In this document: piece after piece, positions 58,203 through 64,000 of the stretch
Position numbering within the stretch: the stretch's first letter is position 1
Layout: each line of letters starts with the position of its first letter
From: RCC90-49c sp051016155
GTDB taxonomy: Bacteria; Bacteroidota; Bacteroidia; Cytophagales; Amoebophilaceae
NCBI GenBank assembly: GCA_051016155.1
Contig: CP136537.1
Location: 992,001-1,056,000, forward strand
DNA length: 64,000 nucleotides
Direction: 5' to 3'
The notes under the pieces: model-generated
Seen by the model: the letters and a program-made list of their open reading frames with translations, nothing else
Databases searched by the model: none
Told to the model about the DNA's origin: nothing
Translations under genes and position numbers: made by a program

Positions 58203-59858
58203 ATGCAGCGCCAGCAAAAATACGACTCCATCCTTCCTAATGCTAGAAACTGGCCAGTGGTACAGCTCCATAGGCAGCGTAAACGCTTCTTACAGACAGT
58301 GATTGATGCGTCTATACAAACTTTACTAGCCGACCATCCTACTACAGAGGTTTTGCAGGCGATGCTAAGCAAGACGGCGGCTATGGAATTAGCCCGCATC
58401 AAAAAAAAACCCTGGAAGGTAGACCCACCTGATGAAAAAGCTTTCTGGGAGCAAGTCACTGCTGAACTAGCCGACCAGCGCCCAGCAGTCCTGTCTACCA
58501 TCTTGCAAAGTATTGTCAAGCGCTATGCCCACGAGATAGCAGGCAAGTTTCAGGTTTCGTATTACCAACTAGGGCAACGTGTGGCCAACTACACCTTGAC
58601 GCGGTTGCTCAGTCCCATCAAACTGCAAAACGTGCATAGACCATGGCAGTTTCGGGGCAGACTACAAGAAAAAATACATATCTCAGGCGCTATAGATCAG
58701 TTAAGACAATTGGCCCAAATAGGTACAGTGATTATAGTGCCTACCCATTTTAGCCACCTAGACTCCATGCTCATAGGTTGGGTAACCCATCAACTAGGCC
58801 TGCCGCATTTTATTTATGGCGCTGGTCTTAACCTGTTCAACAGCAAGTTTTTTGCTTACTTCCTCGATAATCTAGGGGTCTATAAGATAGACCGCCGCAA
58901 AAAGAATTTACTCTACTTAACTACGCTGAAAACCTATTCGCGTCTGACGCTTCAACGAGGCTGCCACAGTATATTCTATCCAGGAGGAACGCGCTCCAGG
59001 TCAGGGGCCTTAGAGCAACAACTTAAGCTAGGACTACTGGGAACAGCGTTGGAAGCGCAGAAGCACAACTACCAAACTCAAGGGAGGGACGCACGTAAGC
59101 TGTTTGTAGTGCCTGTAGTGTTTAACTACCACTTCGTGTTAGAAGCGCCGCTCTTGATCAAAAGCCACCTGGCTGCCCAAAAAAAACTGCCGACCAGTCG
59201 TATGAAAGAGGCCTATTTGTCTTCATACAAGCTGTTTCAATGGGCCAATCATTTTCTTACCAAAGACTCTAGCTTCTCTGTGTCTATTGGACAAGCCATG
59301 GACTTGTTGGGCAACACAGTGGATGAAGCAGGGAACAGCTATGATGATAGCGGGGCGTATGTAGACACTTACCATCATTTTCTTCAAGAAGCAGCAGGCA
59401 TACCTCCTGAAAAACTGCATGAAGAACGCACAAGGACACTGGGGCAGGCTATTGTAGCGGCTTACTACAAGATCAGCTGCATCCTTACTAGCCACCTGAT
59501 TGCTTTTATTGCTTTTGAACTTATTCAACAACAACATGCCAAGCTACCACTCGAGGCGCTGCTCCAGCTACCTGCAGAAAAGTTGGTCATTCCTCATACA
59601 GCGCTGGCAGCTGCGTTTGTACGACTGAGAGAGGTCGTCCTTGCACTGCATCAAGCAGGTCAAGTACAGGTAGAGAACATACTTCAAGAAGGCAGTCCTG
59701 CAGCCATGATTCAGCACGGACTAGACAATTTAGGCCTGTATCATACGCAACGGCCTTTGATTAAGAACAAGGCAGGCGATATTACTACCCAAGACTTAAG
59801 TACATTGTTATACTATCACAACAGACTCCAGGGCTATGACCTCGAAAAACACATCTGA
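58203..59858 (+). CDS. PlsB-like glycerol-3-phosphate acyltransferase
   Basis: 551 residues. Acyltransferase core: IVPTHFSHLDSMLIGWVTHQ (the HxxxxD catalytic motif, about residues 180-200), FLDNLGVYKIDRRKKN and SIFYPGGTRSRSGALEQQLK with the glycerol-phosphate-binding part, later KLFVVPVVFNYHFVLEAP. It adds the first fatty acid to glycerol 3-phosphate, starting phospholipid synthesis. Its end overlaps the start of gpsA, the enzyme that makes its substrate, by 23 bases, which supports the assignment. The N-terminal 150 residues are helical and not assignable. Confidence 0.82.
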   Translation: MQRQQKYDSILPNARNWPVVQLHRQRKRFLQTVIDASIQTLLADHPTTEVLQAMLSKTAAMELARIKKKPWKVDPPDEKAFWEQVTAELADQRPAVLSTILQSIVKRYAHEIAGKFQVSYYQLGQRVANYTLTRLLSPIKLQNVHRPWQFRGRLQEKIHISGAIDQLRQLAQIGTVIIVPTHFSHLDSMLIGWVTHQLGLPHFIYGAGLNLFNSKFFAYFLDNLGVYKIDRRKKNLLYLTTLKTYSRLTLQRGCHSIFYPGGTRSRSGALEQQLKLGLLGTALEAQKHNYQTQGRDARKLFVVPVVFNYHFVLEAPLLIKSHLAAQKKLPTSRMKEAYLSSYKLFQWANHFLTKDSSFSVSIGQAMDLLGNTVDEAGNSYDDSGAYVDTYHHFLQEAAGIPPEKLHEERTRTLGQAIVAAYYKISCILTSHLIAFIAFELIQQQHAKLPLEALLQLPAEKLVIPHTALAAAFVRLREVVLALHQAGQVQVENILQEGSPAAMIQHGLDNLGLYHTQRPLIKNKAGDITTQDLSTLLYYHNRLQGYDLEKHI

Positions 59859-60891
59859 TACGCTCGTAGGCGTTGTAGGTGCAGGCAGCTTTGGCACTGC
59901 TGTGGCCAATCTGCTATCGCACAACACGGCTGTGCTCCTCTATGCCCGTGACAAGGAAACGGCGGCTACGATACAGCAAACACGCACCGCTGCAGGTTAC
60001 GCACTAGCTCCCAATATTACGCTTACGCACCACCTGGAAGAAGTAGCGGAGCGCTGCACTGTACTTTTTCCCATAGTGCCTTCTGCAAGCTTCAGGGCGA
60101 TGATGCAAGAGCTAGCGCCTTATCTTCATCCCCATCATATGCTTATTCATGGCACCAAAGGCTTAGATGTACGCTGGCCCTCTCAAGTAGCGGTAGGAAT
60201 ACAGGCAAAACTGAGTAGGAACGAGGTCAAGACCATGAGCGAAGTGATTCGTGAGGAGAGTCCCGTAGACCAAATCGGCTGCTTGGCAGGACCTAACCTG
60301 GCCCACGAGCTAGCGCAAGGCCAACCTGCTGCCACGGTCGTAGCGAGCCCTTCAGCAGCCGTTATTGCCCAAGGCCAGCAGCTTTTGCGTAGCCCTCATT
60401 TCCAGGTCTACAGCAGTACTGATCTGGTAGGCGTAGAGTTATGCGGCGTCTTGAAAAATATTATGGCCATTGGCGCAGGCTGCCTGAGTGGGTTGGGCTA
60501 TGGAGAAAATGCCAAAGCCCTTTTGATCAGCCGAGGCATGGTAGAGATGGTGCACATAGGCCGAGCCATGGGGACCAGCATACGGCCTTTTATTGGACTC
60601 GCAGGGGTAGGCGATCTAGTGGCTACGTGCACCAGTAGTTTGAGTAGAAACTACACCTTGGGCTATCGCCTTGCCCAAGGCGCCACGCTCACGCAGCTCA
60701 TGCAGCATATGGAGGAAACGGCCGAAGGCGTGCATACTGTTCAGATTATCCGTAGCCTCATTGACCACTACCAAATGCGAGCCCCTATTACTGAGGCCAT
60801 GTACAGAGTGCTCTTTGAAGACCTCTCGGTGCAAGAAGCCATTCAGTATCTCATGAAGTATCCTTTGAGTGTGGACATAGATTTTCTCTGA
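59836..60891 (+). CDS. gpsA: Glycerol-3-phosphate dehydrogenase [NAD(P)+]
   Basis: 351 residues. Rossmann fold at the N-terminus (VVGAGSFGTAVANLLSH), then LIHGTKGLDVR, AGPNLAHELAQGQPAATVVA with the catalytic lysine region of the family (KNIMAIGAGCLSGLGYGENA), and AGVGDLVATCTSSLSRNYTL. Reduces dihydroxyacetone phosphate to glycerol 3-phosphate for phospholipid synthesis. Starts within the end of the upstream acyltransferase gene, so the two are translationally linked. Confidence 0.95.
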   Translation: MTSKNTSDTLVGVVGAGSFGTAVANLLSHNTAVLLYARDKETAATIQQTRTAAGYALAPNITLTHHLEEVAERCTVLFPIVPSASFRAMMQELAPYLHPHHMLIHGTKGLDVRWPSQVAVGIQAKLSRNEVKTMSEVIREESPVDQIGCLAGPNLAHELAQGQPAATVVASPSAAVIAQGQQLLRSPHFQVYSSTDLVGVELCGVLKNIMAIGAGCLSGLGYGENAKALLISRGMVEMVHIGRAMGTSIRPFIGLAGVGDLVATCTSSLSRNYTLGYRLAQGATLTQLMQHMEETAEGVHTVQIIRSLIDHYQMRAPITEAMYRVLFEDLSVQEAIQYLMKYPLSVDIDFL

Positions 60892-60923
60892 GGGGCTCCC
60901 CGCGGGCGTGACAAAAATGATTT

Positions 60924-61409
60924 ATGATAACGAATAGCTGGAGATACTGCTGGATAGGGTTTTGGCTGCTGAGCGCATGCGCACCAAGGCCCCTCTACCA
61001 AAAGACCACCTACCTAGAAAACAGTCAGTGGCCGACAGAAACGGTCCTCGATTTCTCTTTTCAGGTAAAAGATACTACCCAGACGTATGACATTGTTCTT
61101 TGGGTCAAGTCTACGCCAGATTATCCGTATCAAAATCTTTATGTCACCTATTACTTGGAAGATGAAGCGCAGCAGACCTGTGACACAGCGTTAGAGAATT
61201 TCATACTCTTTGATCCCAAGACAGGACAACCTCTGGGCAGTGGATGGGGAAAACATAAAACGCATCAGTTTGTACTCAAAAAGGCGCATCAGTTTTCCCA
61301 TGTAGGCTTATATACCTTGCAGCTAGAGCAATTCATGCGGATGGAAAAGCTACCTGGTCTGTTGGCCATGGGCATCCGTGTGGTACCTTTCAAGCAAACT
61401 ACTCCCTAA
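60924..61409 (+). CDS. gldH: GldH-like lipoprotein
   Basis: 161 residues with a lipoprotein signal (YCWIGFWLLSACAPRP). The body follows the GldH pattern: QWPTETVLDFSFQVKDTTQT, YDIVLWVKSTPDYPYQNLYV, then LGSGWGKHKTHQFVLKKA and GLYTLQLEQFMRMEKLPGL. In gliding Bacteroidetes GldH is part of the motility/type IX secretion set; in non-gliders it also occurs and its role is unclear. Lies between gpsA and lnt, and Lnt acylates such lipoproteins. Confidence 0.78.
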   Translation: MITNSWRYCWIGFWLLSACAPRPLYQKTTYLENSQWPTETVLDFSFQVKDTTQTYDIVLWVKSTPDYPYQNLYVTYYLEDEAQQTCDTALENFILFDPKTGQPLGSGWGKHKTHQFVLKKAHQFSHVGLYTLQLEQFMRMEKLPGLLAMGIRVVPFKQTTP

Positions 61410-61423
61410 AATTCTATATTCAC

Positions 61424-63097
61424 ATGCATTCTGTCATCGCTGGCCTAGGTAATTTGCAACAGCATCGCTTCTATCTAGTTTTTCTTTCTCTGGTCAGTAC
61501 TTTGTGCTTCTGGTTAGCCTGGCCTCCTCATCTATGCGCTCCTCTCTTGTTCGTAGCTTTTATTCCGCTGCTCATGATGGAGCAACATATTGCTGAGCAA
61601 GAGCACTCAAAGCCTGGATGGACCTTTTACAAATATGCTTACTTGACGCTGTTCTTGTGGAATTTGTCTACTACCTGGTGGGTGGCTGACGCTGCGCTGG
61701 CTGGCGCAGTCTTTATGTTCTTGATCAATCCTTTGTGTATAAGCTTGCCGCTTGCATTATTCTACTTTACAAACAAGCACTTGGGCCGAGGCATGGGCTA
61801 CCTATCGCTGGTCACTTATTGGGTCAGCATGGAGTATGCTCATCTTCAGTGGGAGCTGTCTTTTCCGTGGCTCAATTTGGGCAATGGCTTTGCACGCTGG
61901 CCTGCCTGGGTACAATGGTATGAATATACAGGCGCACTAGGAGGAACCATTTGGGTGATAGTGGCCAATCTGTTCCTTTACCAGGGCTGGATGAGCACAA
62001 AGGTGCTATGGCGCCCAAGGTGGAGAGGGATAGCTGCTCTGTGGATATTATTGCCTATGCTCTACAGCTACTATACCTACGTGCACTACAAGGAGCAAGG
62101 CGAAGAGGTGGAAGCAGTCGTGATGCAGCCCAACATTTATCCACGTACAGGAGAGTTTGTGAGTACACAAGAAATTCTGCCCATGGAAAAGCGGGTAGAA
62201 CGTTTCATCACCCTTTCTGAAGCACAGCTCACTGCGCAAACCCAGTGCTTAGTTTGGCCTGAAGCTGCCATTGATTTGTTGTTTGACGAACAAAGGCTGG
62301 GCGATTATGTGCTCATTGATCGATTGGTTGAGTTCAGAAGGGCCTATCCTCAGCTATCCATAGTCGCTGGTCTTAACTCTGCAGTAAGCTACGAAGACAA
62401 AAAAGCCACCAAAACCGCACGCTTCAGTGAACGAAGGGGGTATTACGATGTCTTTAATACGGCCCTTTTTGTAGACAATCAGGGTAGCCTGGGCACTTAC
62501 CATAAGTCCAAGCTGGTGCCAGGAGCGGAGACAATTCCTTATCTCTATAGTGTCAACCTCCCTGCTGCACTGACCGCTGGGTATGGCACTAGCTTGAGGT
62601 CCATGGGCACACAAGACCACCCCAGCGTATTTTTCAATGCACAAGGGCTGGGCGTAGCTCCTGTTATATGCTATGAATCTGTCTATGGCGATCACGTAGC
62701 TCGTTTTATCCGGCAAGGAGCTTCTCTCCTCTGTGCCATCACCATTGATGGGTGGTGGAACAAAACGCCAGGACACTTGCAGCACTTTCACTATGTCCGA
62801 TTGAGGGCAATTGAATGCAGAAGAAGCATTGCTCGATCAGCGCTGCAAGGCATATCAGGTTTTATCAACCAACGCGGCGATATCTTGCAAGCAACCCAAT
62901 ACGAAGACGAAGTAGCACTGCGGCATACGCTGCAGGCCAACACAGTGCTTACTTTCTATGCCCGATATGGAGATTACTACCTAGCCCAGGGAGCGCTCTG
63001 GGGTTCTTTGTTATTATTGGTAACTGCTTTGAGCCAAAAATTCATGACCTATCGTAAAAGAAAAGAGATGGCTGCGGGAGAGCAAGACAAAGGATAG
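61424..63097 (+). CDS. lnt: Apolipoprotein N-acyltransferase
   Basis: 557 residues. N-terminal half with about six membrane segments (LVSTLCFWLAWPPHL, FMFLINPLCISLPLALFYF and others), then a periplasmic nitrilase-like domain with the catalytic triad visible: Glu in LVWPEAAIDLLF, Lys in YHKSKLVPGAETIPY, Cys in APVICYESVYGDH. Adds the third acyl chain to lipoproteins, of which this window encodes at least five. Last membrane segment near the C-terminus (GALWGSLLLLVTAL). Confidence 0.94.
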   Translation: MHSVIAGLGNLQQHRFYLVFLSLVSTLCFWLAWPPHLCAPLLFVAFIPLLMMEQHIAEQEHSKPGWTFYKYAYLTLFLWNLSTTWWVADAALAGAVFMFLINPLCISLPLALFYFTNKHLGRGMGYLSLVTYWVSMEYAHLQWELSFPWLNLGNGFARWPAWVQWYEYTGALGGTIWVIVANLFLYQGWMSTKVLWRPRWRGIAALWILLPMLYSYYTYVHYKEQGEEVEAVVMQPNIYPRTGEFVSTQEILPMEKRVERFITLSEAQLTAQTQCLVWPEAAIDLLFDEQRLGDYVLIDRLVEFRRAYPQLSIVAGLNSAVSYEDKKATKTARFSERRGYYDVFNTALFVDNQGSLGTYHKSKLVPGAETIPYLYSVNLPAALTAGYGTSLRSMGTQDHPSVFFNAQGLGVAPVICYESVYGDHVARFIRQGASLLCAITIDGWWNKTPGHLQHFHYVRLRAIECRRSIARSALQGISGFINQRGDILQATQYEDEVALRHTLQANTVLTFYARYGDYYLAQGALWGSLLLLVTALSQKFMTYRKRKEMAAGEQDKG

Positions 63098-63099
63098 CT

Positions 63100-63579
63100 G
63101 TGGATAACCTAACGTACCAAAACGCGCTGCAAAAAATAGCCCACTACTGTAGCTACCAAGACCGGACTGAAGCACAAGTACGTGCCAAATTACGAGCACT
63201 GGGGGTAGGGGAGGAGACAGTAGTAGAGCAGATCGTCCAGAAGCTCTACGCTGAACGCTATCTAGACGAAGAGCGCTATGCCGCTGCTTTTGTCCGAGGG
63301 AAGTTTTTAGATAAAAAATGGGGCAAGCAAAAGATACGTCATGCGCTGGCTATGCAGGGAATTGCCTCAGCGCTCATTGAGCGTGCACTAGCTACGCTGC
63401 CCAACACTAACTATCTTCAGACTCTGCGTCATGTAGCCCTGCAAAAGAAGCAACAGCTGACTGGCCAAGTGCCCGGACAGGCGCAACAAAAGCTGACACG
63501 CCATTTGCTCCAAAAAGGCTACGAACCCGACCTGGTGAGCAAGACTGTACAAGAACTCATAGCCCCTTCTTCGCCTTGA
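63100..63579 (+). CDS. recX: Regulatory protein RecX
   Basis: 159 residues, starting at GTG 63100, two bases after the lnt stop. Three-helix repeats of the RecX fold: YCSYQDRTEAQVRAKLRALG, LYAERYLDEERYAAAFVRGK, WGKQKIRHALAMQGIASALI, and a last repeat near KLTRHLLQKGYEPDLVSK. Inhibits RecA filament growth. recA is not adjacent. Confidence 0.9.
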   Translation: MDNLTYQNALQKIAHYCSYQDRTEAQVRAKLRALGVGEETVVEQIVQKLYAERYLDEERYAAAFVRGKFLDKKWGKQKIRHALAMQGIASALIERALATLPNTNYLQTLRHVALQKKQQLTGQVPGQAQQKLTRHLLQKGYEPDLVSKTVQELIAPSSP

Positions 63580-64000
63580 AAAAGACACCCACTACTTTCT
63601 TCTGCCAGCGCTGCGGCACGCAGTACCCCAAATGGCAAGGCAAGTGCGACAGTTGCCAGGCATGGAACACCATTGTGGAAGAAGTAGTGGCCCCCCAAGC
63701 CTCTTCCTTGACGCCTTGGCAGACCAGTGGGCCAGACAGTGTCGTGCCTTTGTCTTCCCCCAAGCTACTCCAGGACATCAGCGAGCAAGCCCACAACCGT
63801 ATTCCATGCCTCGACCAGGAGTTTAGCCGCGTACTGGGCGGCGGCATTGTGCCAGGCTCTTTGGTGCTCATTGGGGGCGAACCTGGCATTGGCAAATCTA
63901 CTTTGTTGCTCCAAATAGCCCTCTCGCTCCAGCTAGAGAAAGTATTGTATGTCTCGGGCGAAGAAAGCGAAGCGCAAATCAAAATGCGGGCAGCACGCAT
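63576..64000 (+). CDS. radA: DNA repair protein RadA, 3' end cut by window
   Basis: Open to the window end, at least 141 residues. Starts at TTG 63576, overlapping the recX stop by four bases. N-terminal zinc finger FFCQRCGTQYPKWQGKCDSC (two CxxC pairs), then the RecA-like ATPase: LIGGEPGIGKSTLLLQIALS (Walker A) and VLYVSGEESEAQIKMRAAR. Handles branched recombination intermediates. The KNRFG motif and Lon-like domain lie beyond the window. Confidence 0.93.
   Translation, partial: MKKTPTTFFCQRCGTQYPKWQGKCDSCQAWNTIVEEVVAPQASSLTPWQTSGPDSVVPLSSPKLLQDISEQAHNRIPCLDQEFSRVLGGGIVPGSLVLIGGEPGIGKSTLLLQIALSLQLEKVLYVSGEESEAQIKMRAAR

Noticed and set aside
57962..58519. 185-residue minus-strand frame
   Set aside because: Overlaps the well-supported acyltransferase gene on the other strand and an intergenic repeat region; no family features.

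Overview
The window looks like a chromosome segment of a Bacteroidetes (Cytophagales-type) bacterium, probably a host-associated one close to the Amoebophilus/Cardinium group. Lineage evidence: the gldE-ssb-mutY / HU / 29-aa basic protein / RNase G neighbourhood, a GldH-type lipoprotein next to lnt, a cysteine-free AccD N-terminus, TAnnTTTG promoter motifs and few Shine-Dalgarno sites. Host association is inferred from insertion sequences sitting inside genes, a biotin-uptake gene, ankyrin and cysteine-protease-like lipoproteins, and many small dispersed intergenic repeats. The exact genus cannot be fixed from sequence alone.

Layout. 1-5.05 kb: two tandem oligopeptide-binding proteins and a small secreted-protein gene split by an intact IS3/IS407-type element. 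5.1-12.5 kb: coaE, tRNA-His, fbaB, accD, an M16-like protein, a DUF4143 ATPase, a ComEA-like protein and bioY. 12.9-19 kb: a membrane protein, a methyltransferase-Lgt fusion gene split by an IS5-like element, and a PpiD-like foldase. 19.2-31 kb: pdhC, a large HExxH/propeller/barrel protein, an LptF/G permease, tgt, uvrC, gldE, ssb, mutY. 31.2-33.6 kb: HU, a 29-aa basic protein, RNase G. 33.7-43.1 kb: a block facing left with an ankyrin lipoprotein, a C39-like lipoprotein, an outer-membrane barrel, a 1019-aa TPR protein and two tandem ATP-grasp proteins with apparent signal peptides. 43.1-57.4 kb: frr, a phosphopantetheinyl transferase, divIVA, ppx, mgtE, der, ogt, uvrB, an ABC exporter and three exported proteins. 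58.2-64 kb: a rightward run of plsB-like, gpsA, gldH, lnt, recX, radA (cut by the window end).

Main observations. (1) A family of intergenic arrays with an 8-bp period; at 54640-54767, 16 consecutive octamers all fit HAATVANY, and related arrays occur at seven or more other loci, several joined to a conserved leader sequence. (2) Both IS insertions can be removed on paper: deleting the element plus one target duplication (ATAG; TATTTA) restores single reading frames of 171 and 590 codons. (3) Two tandem RimK-like ATP-grasp proteins both start with what looks like a cleavable signal peptide, which is hard to reconcile with an ATP-dependent enzyme unless they act outside the bacterium. (4) Several exported proteins look host-directed, including a possible degenerate ubiquitin-protease-like lipoprotein.

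Housekeeping genes dominate and are mostly intact: lipid and lipoprotein synthesis (accD, plsB-like, gpsA, lnt, phosphopantetheinyl transferase), DNA repair (uvrB, uvrC, mutY, ogt, recX, radA, ssb) and translation (frr, der, rng, tgt, tRNA-His).
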